Source: Actinokineospora spheciospongiae
Lineage (GTDB): Bacteria; Actinomycetota; Actinomycetes; Mycobacteriales; Pseudonocardiaceae
Direction: 5' to 3'
Length of the DNA stretch: 64,000 nt
Assembly (NCBI RefSeq): GCF_000564855.1
Contig: NZ_AYXG01000103.1
Location: 62,001-126,000, forward strand
The position numbers were made by a program, and so were the translations under genes. Below, one piece after another: positions 26,024 through 34,778 of the stretch. The notes beneath the pieces were generated by a model. The model was not told the origin of the DNA, searched no databases, and saw only the letters and a list, made by a program, of their open reading frames with translations. Positions within the stretch are counted from its first letter, which is position 1; each line of letters starts with the position of its first letter.

Positions 26024-28492
26024 TCAGCGGCGCTTGCCCGCCCGCGCCGTGCCGGAGCAGACCTCGCCGACGTCGACCGTCTGGCCCCGGTCGACGTAGA
26101 CGTCGGCCAGGCCGACGATCCGGCCGCGCTTGTCCGCGCAGGTCAACTGGTAGGGCTCCTTGGGCCCGTAGGTGGCGGGGACCGGTGAGGCGAACTCCAC
26201 CCGCAGGCCGGTGTAGTCGTCCGGCGCGGTCGGGTCCGCCTGGTCGTAGTTGACCAGCACCGCCGTGTAGTCCCCGGCGGGCGGGTCGTAGAGCACGGCG
26301 TTCTCCGCGGTGGTGCCGCCGCTGGCCGAGGAGGAGACCAGGTTGCCCGCCGCGTCGTAGACGTAGAGGTCCCAGTCGGTGTTCTCGGTGGCCCAGCTCG
26401 TGGAGACGGTCAGCTTCCCGTTGTCGACCGCGGGCAGGCCGTCCACGTGGAACGGGATGACCTCGGCGGTGGGGTCGTTCGGGAAGTCCTGGTTGCGCGG
26501 CGGGACGCCGGGCGGGTTGGCCAGGGCGATGGGGGCCTGGGCGGGGCCCTTCGGGTCGCGGCCGTAGCGGCCCGCGACGTAGGGGCGGGTGGACGGGTTG
26601 ACCGCCCAGCTGAACCGGCCGCCGGTGGAGTCCAGCGAGGAGGTCAGCGTGTCGGCGACGTACAGCGGCGGTCCGACCGTGCCGTCGGGGTTGAGCACCG
26701 GCGAGGTGGGGGTCTGGAACGCCTTGCGCAGGGTCAGCCGGTGGCCCTTGGGCGCGGAGCCGACGAGCGTGGAGTGCGCGGCGGGGTCGGCGGCGTTGCC
26801 CAGCATGTCCAGGAACGCCTGCCGGTTGCCGCCCTTGCCCGCGCCCGCCGCGGGGGCCAGGCCCGCGTACTCGGCGACGACACCGGTCTCGAACGGCGGG
26901 TGGAACTCGGTGCTGCCGATCTCGAAGGTGAAGCCGAAGCCGCCGGTGGCGAAGTACGACCAGTCCTCTGTGGAGCCGGTGGTGTCGTAGAGGGCCCAGG
27001 ACGGCTGGCTGGTGTAGCCGTTGCGGGAGGCCATCCGGTCGCCGAGCGCCTTGTACACCGGTTCGTCCAGCGGCGGGCGGACGGCGGCGACGCCGGGGAC
27101 GCGCAGGACCAGGTTCGAGTAGGTGTGCAGGGTGATCAGGTTGGTGACCTGCCGGGTGGAGACGAGCCAGCGGACGTTGCGCGTCTCCGGCTCGGAGAAC
27201 GGCCCGCTGCCGCGGAAGGTGTCGCTGCTCCAGTTCGCCGACGCGCCCGCGCCACCCCAGAAGCCCGCGTAGTTGCGGTTGGGGTCGGTGCCGCGGGTGC
27301 GACCGGCGGGGTTGGCCGCGCACACACCGGTGCGGAATTGCGCGGGCGAATCGTTGACATTGCAATTCTTGCGCTTCATCTCGTAGTCGAAGCGGCTGAA
27401 GTCGCCCTTGGGCTCGGCCTCGCGGGAGATGGAGAAACCGTCGACGTTGACGACGGGGACGACGATGTTGCGGGTCTTGCCGACGAGGGCCTTGGTCGCC
27501 CCGCCCGCCTTGTAGCCGTTGACCAGTTCGACGGCCCACTCCATCGCGTGCTCGCCCGCGGGCCACTCGCGGGCGTGGTGCACGCCCATGACCACGTTGA
27601 CCGCCTTGCCGTCGTTCGGCGCGTCGAGGCCGGTGGCGATCTCCAGGCCGACGACGTCGCGGCCCTCCCAGCTCGGTTCGGGCAGCGTGAAGGCGCGCAC
27701 GAGCCGGGGGTTGGCCCGCGCCAGCTCCTTCGCCTCGAACTGGTAGTCGTAGAGGTGGCGGTAGCTCGTGCGGCCGGACGGGAGCGCCGACCGGGGCGCC
27801 TTGGCGGCGTAGGCCCGGTCCTGCCGGGCGTTGGCCACGGACTTGGCCGAGAGGTCCGCCTGGACGACGCTGCTGCGCAGGCCGCTGTCGGCGAGGGTCT
27901 TGCGGTCGGCGTCGTCGGCCAGCACGACCTCGACCCCGGTGGCGTCGGCCTTCTCGGTGACGTCGAGGTCGAGGCCGAGCAGGGTGTCCTTGTCCGCCTT
28001 GGTCGGCGTCTGCACCCGCACGACCTGGGCGGCGCTCGGGCCGCCCTGCGGGGTCAGCGCCAGGAAGTCGACGCCGAGCTTCACCGTGCGGGTCGAGCCG
28101 CCGTAGCGGCAGGCCTGCACCAGCAGCTTCTGCCCCGCAGCGACGAACCCCTCGGCGAGTTCGACGTCGCGCAGCCCGGCCGACGCGGCCAGCACCGCGC
28201 CGCTGACCTGGTCGAACACCGCCAGGTCCCAGTCGCCCGCGCCCGCGGCGGCCGCGGTGAGCCGGGCTTGGAGCAGCCCGTCGACGCCTGCGGTCACCTC
28301 CCGCCGGTCGACCCCCCGGGTGCCCGGCGGCAGGGGCTTGGCGAAGCAGGAGCGGGCGACCGCCTGGTCGGCCCGCAGGATGTTGTCCGCCGCGGTGGCG
28401 GTGGTGGCCGCGACCGTGCTGAGACCGGCGACCAGCGCCAGCCCCAACCCGACCGCGAGGCCCGTCCGCCCGCGCCTGACCGATGCCCTCAC
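26024..28492 (-). CDS. Secreted M14 zinc carboxypeptidase
   Basis: 822 residues. A Sec signal (RTGLAVGLGLALVAGLSTVAA) leads to a ~210-residue N-terminal region and an M14 domain: zinc motif GVHHAREWPAGEHAMEW (His and Glu), TDPNRNYAGFWGG, the third ligand in TLHTYSNLVLRVPG, and the catalytic Glu in FGFTFEIGSTEFHPPFE. A C-terminal beta domain (SWATENTDWDLYVYDAAGNLV, PPAGDYTAVLVNYD) resembles a bacterial pre-peptidase C-terminal domain. The enzyme would trim C-terminal residues from extracellular peptides. The start is a GTG with GGAGGGG about ten bases before it. It is followed on the same strand by the asparaginase homologue. Confidence 0.93.
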   Translation of the reverse strand: MRASVRRGRTGLAVGLGLALVAGLSTVAATTATAADNILRADQAVARSCFAKPLPPGTRGVDRREVTAGVDGLLQARLTAAAAGAGDWDLAVFDQVSGAVLAASAGLRDVELAEGFVAAGQKLLVQACRYGGSTRTVKLGVDFLALTPQGGPSAAQVVRVQTPTKADKDTLLGLDLDVTEKADATGVEVVLADDADRKTLADSGLRSSVVQADLSAKSVANARQDRAYAAKAPRSALPSGRTSYRHLYDYQFEAKELARANPRLVRAFTLPEPSWEGRDVVGLEIATGLDAPNDGKAVNVVMGVHHAREWPAGEHAMEWAVELVNGYKAGGATKALVGKTRNIVVPVVNVDGFSISREAEPKGDFSRFDYEMKRKNCNVNDSPAQFRTGVCAANPAGRTRGTDPNRNYAGFWGGAGASANWSSDTFRGSGPFSEPETRNVRWLVSTRQVTNLITLHTYSNLVLRVPGVAAVRPPLDEPVYKALGDRMASRNGYTSQPSWALYDTTGSTEDWSYFATGGFGFTFEIGSTEFHPPFETGVVAEYAGLAPAAGAGKGGNRQAFLDMLGNAADPAAHSTLVGSAPKGHRLTLRKAFQTPTSPVLNPDGTVGPPLYVADTLTSSLDSTGGRFSWAVNPSTRPYVAGRYGRDPKGPAQAPIALANPPGVPPRNQDFPNDPTAEVIPFHVDGLPAVDNGKLTVSTSWATENTDWDLYVYDAAGNLVSSSASGGTTAENAVLYDPPAGDYTAVLVNYDQADPTAPDDYTGLRVEFASPVPATYGPKEPYQLTCADKRGRIVGLADVYVDRGQTVDVGEVCSGTARAGKRR

Positions 28493-28672
28493 TGCGCACT
28501 CCCCTCCGGAGCCCCGGGTCCGGTGAGGGCTCCGGAGGCGACGCTGTCACGGGCGGGGGGAGCGCGGGTCCTTACCCGTTGCCAGTTGTCGGCCCGCTGG
28601 GCCGAACGGCCCACGCGGAACAGGGGGCTCTCTGTGCATTGGTGATGACTCCGGGTTATTAACTTTTGCCAG

Positions 28673-29839
28673 TTAAGAGTGTGCGCGGGCCACCTCTTCG
28701 GCCGAGCGGAGCACACGTAGGACGTTACGCCCTGCAACTTTTTCGCAGTCCGCTTCGCTCCACCCGCGGTCCAGCAGGAGGCCGAACAGGGCGGGGTAGG
28801 TGCCCACGTCGGCCAGTCCCCGGGGCAGCCGGGCGCAGCCGTCGTAGTCCCCGCCGATGCCCACGTGGTCGATGCCGACGACTTCGCGGGCGTGCTCCAG
28901 GTGCGCCACGACGTCCGCCGAGGTGGCTTCCGGCTGCCTGTCCCGACCGCTCCAGGAGGCCAGGAACCGCTCGCGCGCCGCCAGGTCGGCGTGCTTCTCC
29001 CCGGCCGCGGCCATCGCCTCGGCCAGTTCGGTGTCCCAGTCGGCGATGGCGGTGGAGACGAACCTCGGCACGAAGGTGACCATGACCACACCCCCGTTGC
29101 CGGGGAGGCGTTCCAGCACGTCATCGGGCACGTTGCGGGGGTGGTCGGTGACCGCCCGGCAGGACGAGTGGCTGAACACGACCGGCGCCGCGGAGACGTC
29201 CAGGGCGGCGTTCATGGTGGTGTCGGCGACGTGCGAGAGGTCGACGAGCATCCCCAGCCGGTTCATCTCGGCGACGACCTCCTCCCCGAAGTCGGAGAGG
29301 CCGCCCGCCCGCGGGTCGTCGGTGGCCGAATCGGCCCAGGCGATGCTGTCGTTGTGTGTCAACGTCATGTATCGCACACCGAGGCGGTGCAGTGCGCGCA
29401 GGGCGCCGATGGACTCGGCGATGCAGTGCCCGCCCTCGGCACCGAGGAGCGAGGCGGTCCGACCTGAGGCGAACACGGATTCCGCCTGGTCAGCGGTGGT
29501 GGCCAGGGCCAAGTGGTCGGGGTGGCGGTCGATCAGCGCGTGCACGATCTCTATCTGTTCCAGCACGGCGGTGACCGCGGCGTGACCTTCGAACTGGGCG
29601 GGCACGTAGACCGACCAGAACTGGCCACCCACCTGGCCTCGGCGCAGCTTGATCAGGTCCGTGTGCAGGTCAGGCTGTTCGACGGTGAGGTCGGTGCCGG
29701 TGACGGCCGCCCGCGGATCGGGGCCCGTCCGCTCGCGCAGCGCCCACGGGAGGTCGTTGTGCCCGTCGATCAGCGGGGAGCGGGCGAGGAGCGCGCGAAC
29801 GCGGGCGTCGGCGGAGTTGTGCACTACCGGTGACCCCAT
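28673..29839 (-). CDS. Membrane/renal-type dipeptidase (peptidase family M19)
   Basis: 388 residues of the M19 amidohydrolase fold. Zinc ligands are visible: His-x-Asp in LIDGHNDLPWAL, the bridging Glu in LGAEGGHCIAE, and the His residues in VDLSHVADTT and FSHSSCRAVTDHPRN; GIGGDYDG is also a family block. It cleaves dipeptides, including some with D-residues. There is no signal peptide, so it is cytoplasmic. It may finish what the secreted M14 peptidase downstream begins, although the 180-base gap makes a shared transcript uncertain. Start has no clear ribosome binding site. Confidence 0.93.
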   Translation of the reverse strand: MGSPVVHNSADARVRALLARSPLIDGHNDLPWALRERTGPDPRAAVTGTDLTVEQPDLHTDLIKLRRGQVGGQFWSVYVPAQFEGHAAVTAVLEQIEIVHALIDRHPDHLALATTADQAESVFASGRTASLLGAEGGHCIAESIGALRALHRLGVRYMTLTHNDSIAWADSATDDPRAGGLSDFGEEVVAEMNRLGMLVDLSHVADTTMNAALDVSAAPVVFSHSSCRAVTDHPRNVPDDVLERLPGNGGVVMVTFVPRFVSTAIADWDTELAEAMAAAGEKHADLAARERFLASWSGRDRQPEATSADVVAHLEHAREVVGIDHVGIGGDYDGCARLPRGLADVGTYPALFGLLLDRGWSEADCEKVAGRNVLRVLRSAEEVARAHS

Positions 29840-29973
29840 TTCATCGAGTGCTGAGTCGAATCCGTTACGTCACCGATCAGAGACTCACCCGATCGTGTGA
29901 CCGAACCGGCCCTCAGTCACAACCCATTCGGATACTTACCCGATTGATCGTCCCGCTAACCCGCTTGGGCGGC

Positions 29974-30033
29974 TAGGCTGCCTTCGTCGACACCACTTTC
30001 GGTCCAACGGCGGCGCGGCTGTTTGGTCGAAAG
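29974..30033 (+). promoter_or_regulatory. Promoter and leader hairpin of the response regulator gene
   Basis: A TAGGCT -10-like box (29974-29979) is followed by an imperfect inverted repeat, CTTTCGGTCCAAC (29996-30008) against GTTTGGTCGAAAG (30021-30033). The repeat falls in the probable leader of the gene starting at 30082 and could be an operator or an RNA hairpin. Confidence 0.35.
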
Positions 30034-30081
30034 TCCCAGTGCCGGTCGGGGGGCAACGACCGACTCCAGGGAGGTAGTGAC

Positions 30082-30798
30082 GTGGCTGCCGTCGGCTTAG
30101 GTCAGGCCGTTCGAACCACGCCTGCCGGCTCTTTGCCGGCGAACATGGTCCCGCACCCGCGGGAGGAGCTGTTCTCAGTGCTGGTGGTCGACGACCACCC
30201 ACTGTTGAGGGAGGCGATAGCTGCTCGGCTCACGCAGATGGGCGCGGGCACAGTGCACGAGGCCGCCACGGTGGCCGAGGCAAGGGCGCGCGCACAGGCC
30301 ACCGGCCCGTGCGACCTCGCGATCCTGGACCTCGGACTGCCGGACGGCAGCGGGATCGAACTGGTCACGGAGCTCCGCAGCCACGGTTGGCCGCGGATCG
30401 TCGTACTGGCTTCGTCCGACGACCCGTACGCGGTGCGGTCGGCCTTCCAGGCAGGCGCTCAGGCCTACCTGCTGAAGTCCGCTTCACCGGTCGTGGTGAC
30501 CGACGGGGTCCGCCGGGTGCTCGAGGGCGGCGTCTACGCCGACCCGAGCGTCGCGCCGGTCCTCGCCACGGGAACCAGGGTCCCTGGCACCGACAACACC
30601 CCGCGTGAGCTGTCGGCACGCGAGGTCGAGGTGCTCCAGTTGGTCGCGGACGGTCAGTCCAACAAGGAGATCGGCGAGGCGCTGAACCTCTCGGCGCTCA
30701 CGGTGAAGTCTCACCTGTCGCGGATCGGCCGCAAGTTGGGCACCGGCGACCGGGCACAGATGGTCGCGCTCGCGATGCGGGCAGGCGTCATCCGCTAG
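30082..30798 (+). CDS. LuxR/NarL-family response regulator
   Basis: 238 residues. The receiver domain begins after a 31-residue extension: SVLVVDDHPLLREAI with the acidic pair, LAILDLGLPDGSG with the phosphoacceptor Asp83, VLASSDDPYA with the switch Ser, and AYLLKSASP with the Lys. The C-terminal LuxR helix-turn-helix is PRELSAREVEVLQLVADGQSNKEIGEALNLSALTVKSHLSRIGRKLG. The GTG at 30082 is preceded by GGGAGGT. No histidine kinase is adjacent, so it is an orphan here. A very strong hairpin follows the stop codon. Confidence 0.93.
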   Translation: MAAVGLGQAVRTTPAGSLPANMVPHPREELFSVLVVDDHPLLREAIAARLTQMGAGTVHEAATVAEARARAQATGPCDLAILDLGLPDGSGIELVTELRSHGWPRIVVLASSDDPYAVRSAFQAGAQAYLLKSASPVVVTDGVRRVLEGGVYADPSVAPVLATGTRVPGTDNTPRELSAREVEVLQLVADGQSNKEIGEALNLSALTVKSHLSRIGRKLGTGDRAQMVALAMRAGVIR

Positions 30799-30802
30799 AC
30801 AA

Positions 30803-30850
30803 CAGCAGTCGTGTGGCTGGGCTGGGCATGGCCCAGCCACACGACTGCTG
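30803..30850 (+). terminator. Strong hairpin terminator, 20-bp perfect stem
   Basis: CAGCAGTCGTGTGGCTGGGC (30803-30822) is the exact complement of 30831-30850, with an eight-base loop. It starts four bases after the response regulator stop codon and has no T-run, as is common in actinomycetes. Confidence 0.75.
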
Positions 30851-30963
30851 CTGATCTGGCAGCCCGCGTACCGCTCCGTCGCCGAACCGACGCCGAATCA
30901 CAACCGGACACGGCTGTTGATCTGCCCGCGGTGACCGGTCGCCGTGCCGTAGGGTGATCGGCC

Positions 30964-32208
30964 GTGACTACCCCCGCCTCAGGACCGTCCGGGTCCGAAC
31001 CGCCTGCTCCGGTGCTGCTCACCGAGCCTGCGGAGGGCACCCCCGACGTGGTTGCCGACCTCGACACCCTCGAGCGTGCCGCCCGTCGCATCGCCGCCGG
31101 GACCGGCCCCATCGCCGTGGACACCGAGCGCGCCTCCGGCTACCGCTACTCGCAACGCGCCTACCTCGTGCAGGTCCGCCGCGAGGGCGCGGGCACCTTC
31201 CTGATCGACCCCGTCGCCGTGGACGACCGGGTCGAACCGCTGGTCGAGGCGCTGGGCACCGGCGAGTGGGTGCTGCACGCGGCCTCCCAGGACCTGCCCT
31301 GCCTGGCCGACCTGGGCCTGCACCCGGCCAAGCTGTTCGACACCGAGCTGGCGGGCAGGCTCGCGGGCTTCGAGCGGGTCGCCCTGGGCACCCTGGTCGA
31401 GCTGCTGCTGGGCTACCACCTGGAGAAGGGCCACGGCGCGGCCGACTGGTCGCGCAGACCGCTGCCGGTCGACTGGCTCAACTACGCCGCCCTGGACGTC
31501 GAGCTGCTGGTGCAGCTACGCGACGCGCTGGAGGCCGAGCTGCGCGAGCAGGGCAAGCTGGAGTGGGCGCTGGAGGAGTTCGAGGCGCTGCGCACCGCCC
31601 CGCCCGCCCCGCCGCGCAAGGAGCCGTGGCGGCGCACGTCGGGCATCCACAGCGTGCGCACCCAGCGCGGGCTGGCGGGCATCCGGGCGCTGTGGGAGGC
31701 CCGCGACACCCTCGCCCGCGAACGCGACATCGCCCCGGGCCGGGTGCTGCCGGACAGCGCGATCATCCAGGCCGCGTCGGTGAACCCCGCCGACGAGTCG
31801 GCGCTGTTGCAGCTACCGGTCTTCAAGGGCCGGGCGCAGCGGCGGCAGGTGGGCACCTGGATGCGCGCGCTGCGCACCGCCGCCGAGCTGCCCAAGTCCG
31901 AGCTGCCCGACCCGGCGCCCGCGACCGACGGCCCGCCACCCGCCAACCGGTGGGCGGACAAGGACCCGGAGGCCGCCGCCCGGCTGTCCGCGGCCCGCAC
32001 GGCCCTGGGCAAGATCGCCGAGGAGAACCGGCTGCCGGTGGAGAACCTGCTGCAACCCGACCTGCTGCGCCGCACCTGCTGGACCCCGCCCGCCGACCTC
32101 GACGTCGAGGCGGTCACCGAGACCCTGCACGCGGGCGGCGCCCGCACCTGGCAGACGAACCTGGTGGCCGAGGCGGTGGCGACGGCACTGCGGGCCACGG
32201 CAAGCTGA
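30964..32208 (+). CDS. rnd: Ribonuclease D-like 3'-5' exonuclease with HRDC domain
   Basis: 414 residues. The N-terminal half is a DEDD exonuclease: PIAVDTERASGYRYSQRAYLVQV, VLHAASQDLPCLADLGL, FDTELAGRLAG, and the last block DWLNYAALDVELLVQLRDAL with the Tyr-x3-Asp signature. An HRDC region (GLAGIRALWEARDTLARERDIAPGRVLPDSAII) follows, then an actinobacterial tail. It trims 3' ends of structured RNA. The GTG at 30964 is preceded by TAGGGT seven bases away, a likely leaderless start. Corresponds to Rv2681 by neighbours. The P450 gene begins four bases after its stop codon. Confidence 0.92.
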   Translation: MTTPASGPSGSEPPAPVLLTEPAEGTPDVVADLDTLERAARRIAAGTGPIAVDTERASGYRYSQRAYLVQVRREGAGTFLIDPVAVDDRVEPLVEALGTGEWVLHAASQDLPCLADLGLHPAKLFDTELAGRLAGFERVALGTLVELLLGYHLEKGHGAADWSRRPLPVDWLNYAALDVELLVQLRDALEAELREQGKLEWALEEFEALRTAPPAPPRKEPWRRTSGIHSVRTQRGLAGIRALWEARDTLARERDIAPGRVLPDSAIIQAASVNPADESALLQLPVFKGRAQRRQVGTWMRALRTAAELPKSELPDPAPATDGPPPANRWADKDPEAAARLSAARTALGKIAEENRLPVENLLQPDLLRRTCWTPPADLDVEAVTETLHAGGARTWQTNLVAEAVATALRATAS

Positions 32209-32212
32209 GGGC

Positions 32213-33388
32213 GTGGAGCCCGCAGCCGAGCTGAGCCCCGAGTTCTTCGCCGACCCGCACCGGTTCTACCGCCGGTGGTCCGGGGGTGGCCCGATCCACC
32301 GGGTCCGCTTCCCGGACGGCCGGGTCGGCTGGGTGGTGACCGGGTACGCCGAGGCCCGCGCGGCCCTGGCCGACCCGCGGCTGCGCAAGTCCGGGGCGAA
32401 CGCCCGGTGGATGGCGTCGGTGCCGGGCGGGCCGCCGATGCCGCCCGGGTCCCCGCGCAACACGCACATGCTCGACGCGGACCCGCCGGACCACACCCGG
32501 CTGCGCAGGCTGGTCACCAAGGCGTTCACCCCGGGCGCGGTCGAGGCGCTGCGGCCCCGGATCAGCGAGATCACCGAGGGCCTGCTCGACCGGATGTCCG
32601 GCGAGGTGGACCTGCTGCCCGCGTTCGCGCTGCCGCTGCCCATCACCGTGATCGGCGAACTGCTCGGGGTGGCCGAGGCCGACCGCGTGGAGTTCCGCAG
32701 GCTCACCGACGCCATGGCCCAGGGCCCGTCCCCGGAGACCATCACCCCGCTGATGACCTTCCTGTCCGCGATGGTCGCCGCCAAGCAGGCGGCCCCGGCC
32801 GAGGACATCCTCTCCGCCCTGATCCGCACCCGCGACGACGAGGACGGCCTCGACGACCACGAACTGACCAGGATGGCGTTCCTGCTGCTGTTCGCGGGCC
32901 ACGAGACCACGGTGAACCTGATCGGTAACGGCGTGCACGCGCTGCTGCGCGCCCCCGACCGGCTCGCCGCCCTGCGCGCCGACCCGGCGCTGGTGCCCGC
33001 CGCGGTCGAGGAGTTCCTGCGCCACGACGGCCCGGTCGGCTTCGCCACCCTGCGCTACGCGGGCGAGGCGCTGGAGATCGCCGGGGTCGGGGTGGCCGAG
33101 GGCGAGTTCGTCCACGTCGCCCTCACCGCCGCCAACCGCGACCCGGCCCGCTTCCCCGACCCGGACACCCTGGACCTGACCCGCCCCACGGCGGGGCACC
33201 TGGCGTTCGGCCACGGCATCCACCACTGCCTCGGGGCGCCGCTGGCCAGGGTGGAGGGTCAGATCGCGTTCACCGCGCTGCTGACCCGCTTCCCGCGCCT
33301 GCGCCTGGCGGACCCGGACTTCACCGCCGAGTGGGTCGAGGGTTTCCGCATCCGCGGCCTGCGGAGCCTGCCGGTCGTCGTGGACTGA
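32213..33388 (+). CDS. Cytochrome P450
   Basis: 391 residues, a soluble class I bacterial P450. The signatures are complete: I-helix LLLFAGHETTVNLIG with the acid-alcohol pair region, EEFLRHDGPV with the Glu-x-x-Arg pair, and the heme-binding loop FGHGIHHCLGAPLAR with axial Cys339. It would hydroxylate or oxidise a small lipophilic substrate with electrons from a ferredoxin, which is not encoded nearby. It begins four bases after the RNase D stop codon and is probably co-transcribed with it. Substrate unknown. Confidence 0.93.
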   Translation: MEPAAELSPEFFADPHRFYRRWSGGGPIHRVRFPDGRVGWVVTGYAEARAALADPRLRKSGANARWMASVPGGPPMPPGSPRNTHMLDADPPDHTRLRRLVTKAFTPGAVEALRPRISEITEGLLDRMSGEVDLLPAFALPLPITVIGELLGVAEADRVEFRRLTDAMAQGPSPETITPLMTFLSAMVAAKQAAPAEDILSALIRTRDDEDGLDDHELTRMAFLLLFAGHETTVNLIGNGVHALLRAPDRLAALRADPALVPAAVEEFLRHDGPVGFATLRYAGEALEIAGVGVAEGEFVHVALTAANRDPARFPDPDTLDLTRPTAGHLAFGHGIHHCLGAPLARVEGQIAFTALLTRFPRLRLADPDFTAEWVEGFRIRGLRSLPVVVD

Positions 33389-33404
33389 GGTCCGGTGTGG
33401 ACCC

Positions 33405-33878
33405 TCAGGACACGGTGGTGATGCGGAACGCCGGGTGCTTGGGGCCCGCGGCGAGCAGTTCGTCCTCGGTGGACCTGTGGGTGAGGCCGTCGAAGAAGGC
33501 GCCGGTCTCGAAGGCCCAGCGCTTGAGGTAGGCGCGCAGCAGCGGCGGCTTCGCGGCGTCGTCGAGTTCGACGGCGGTGAACCTCTGGACGGTCTTGCCG
33601 ACGCGCAGTTCGCCCTCGCCCGCGGCGCGGAGGTTGCGGACCCACTGGGTGTGGCCCCGGGGGGCGATGAGGTAGCAGGCGCCCTCGAACTGGAGCAGGT
33701 TGACCGGGGTGGAGCGCATCTCGCCGCTCGTGCGGCCGCGGACCGACAGGACCCGGGAGCCCCAGACGTTGACGCCGCGCTTGACCAGGAAGGCGACGAC
33801 GTCGTCGAAGTGCAGGGCCCGGGCGATCCGGCCGGGGCGCAGGTAGCGGGCCTGGGCGTTCTCGTTCGCCGTGGTCAT
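33405..33878 (-). CDS. Nitroreductase/quinone reductase family protein (deazaflavin-dependent type)
   Basis: 157 residues, a split-barrel protein of the DDN/F420-type nitroreductase family found in mycobacteria and relatives: LSVRGRTSGEMRSTPVNLLQFEGACYLIAPRG is the characteristic stretch, followed by TQWVRNLRAAGEGELRVG. Members usually use F420H2 to reduce quinones or nitro compounds. The ATG at 33878 has GAGGAG at good distance. It is divergent from a TetR gene and has matching dyad sites in between, so it is likely repressed by that regulator. Confidence 0.88.
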   Translation of the reverse strand: MTTANENAQARYLRPGRIARALHFDDVVAFLVKRGVNVWGSRVLSVRGRTSGEMRSTPVNLLQFEGACYLIAPRGHTQWVRNLRAAGEGELRVGKTVQRFTAVELDDAAKPPLLRAYLKRWAFETGAFFDGLTHRSTEDELLAAGPKHPAFRITTVS

Positions 33879-33900
33879 GGTCGTCTCCTCGGTCCAGAGC

Positions 33901-33987
33901 GAGAGCACTGCTCTCGGTGTGCTCCCAGTGAACCGCCCGGCCGACCCGAAGTCAAGAGCAGTGCTCTCATCTGCGAGCACCGCTCTC
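33901..33987. promoter_or_regulatory. Three related TetR-type operators between divergent genes
   Basis: GAGAGCACTGCTCTC (33901-33915) and AGAGCAGTGCTCT (33955-33967) are perfect odd palindromes with the same half-site, and GCGAGCACCGCTCTC (33973-33987) is a third copy with two changes. The second and third centres are 19 bp apart. They lie before the nitroreductase gene on one side and the TetR gene on the other. Confidence 0.7.
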
Positions 33988-34006
33988 ACATGTCACACTC
34001 GACCGC

Positions 34007-34708
34007 ATGACTGCCGGACAGACCGCGCGGGAACGGGCCAGGGCCGAGCTGACGGGCGCGATCAAGGACGAGGCCCGGCGCCAGCTCGCGGTCGACGGCG
34101 CGCACCAGCTCTCCCTGCGCGCGGTGGCCAGGGCGCTCGGCATGGCCTCCTCGGCCATCTACCGCTACTTCCCCAGCCGCGACGAGCTGCTGACGGCGCT
34201 GATCATCGACGCCTACGACGCGCTGGGCGAGGCCGTGGAGGCGGTGGAGCCCGTGGCGGAACCGGCGCTGTGGTGGCACGCGGTGTGCACCGCCGTGCGC
34301 GGCTGGGCGCTGGCCAATCGGCACGAGTACGCGCTGATCTTCGGCTCCCCCGTGCCCGGCTACCGCGCCCCGCACGACACCGTGGCGCCCGCCGCGCGCA
34401 TCCCGCTGGCCCTGGTGCGCGTCGCCGAGGCGGCGGACCTGCCGGACGGCGACCTGCCCGCGGAGCTGCGCGCGCAGGTGGAGCACGTGCTCGGACTGGC
34501 GGGCTCGACGCTGACCCCGGGGGCGATGGCGCGGGTGATGATCACCTGGACCCAGTTGTTCGGGATGATCGGCTTCGAGCTGTTCGGCCAACTGGTGGGC
34601 AGCGCCGACCCGGCCGACGCGTTCTTCGACCACACCGTGCGCGAGATGGCGGCGTTCCTGGGGCTCCGGTCGCCGAATGTGGCCCACGCCATAGGGCCAC
34701 AGCCGTAG
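34007..34708 (+). CDS. TetR/AcrR regulator (WHG-type C-terminal domain)
   Basis: 233 residues. The DNA-binding part is GAIKDEARRQLAVDGAHQLSLRAVARALGMASSAIYRYFPSRDELLTALI, typical TetR. The C-terminal domain has WWHAVCTAVRGWALANRHEYALIFGSPVPGYRAP, characteristic of the TetR_C WHG-like subgroup. The start has no ribosome binding site and may be leaderless. It very likely binds the GAGAGCA-type palindromes in front of it and controls itself and the nitroreductase. The fadA operon starts 70 bases downstream but carries a different operator. Confidence 0.92.
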   Translation: MTAGQTARERARAELTGAIKDEARRQLAVDGAHQLSLRAVARALGMASSAIYRYFPSRDELLTALIIDAYDALGEAVEAVEPVAEPALWWHAVCTAVRGWALANRHEYALIFGSPVPGYRAPHDTVAPAARIPLALVRVAEAADLPDGDLPAELRAQVEHVLGLAGSTLTPGAMARVMITWTQLFGMIGFELFGQLVGSADPADAFFDHTVREMAAFLGLRSPNVAHAIGPQP

Positions 34709-34754
34709 TTACCAGTGGGTAACAAGGGCTAGAGTGGTGTTACCAACCGGTAGC
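34708..34754 (+). promoter_or_regulatory. fadAB promoter with two GTTACC-N4-GGTAAC operators
   Basis: GTTACCAGTGGGTAAC (34708-34723) is a perfect inverted repeat, and GTTACCAACCGGTAGC (34739-34754) is a second copy with one change. They are 31 bp apart, about three helical turns, and flank a TAGAGT -10-like box (34730-34735). A repressor bound there would block transcription of the beta-oxidation genes. Confidence 0.65.
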
Positions 34755-34778
34755 CAATCCCGACTAAGGAGCACCCTC

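Noticed and set aside
24564-28550. A 1,328-codon open frame on the minus strand across the asparaginase and carboxypeptidase genes
   Set aside because: It is Arg/Pro/Gly-rich in the way expected of an out-of-frame reading of GC-rich genes, and it overlaps two convincing genes with family motifs on the same strand in another frame.
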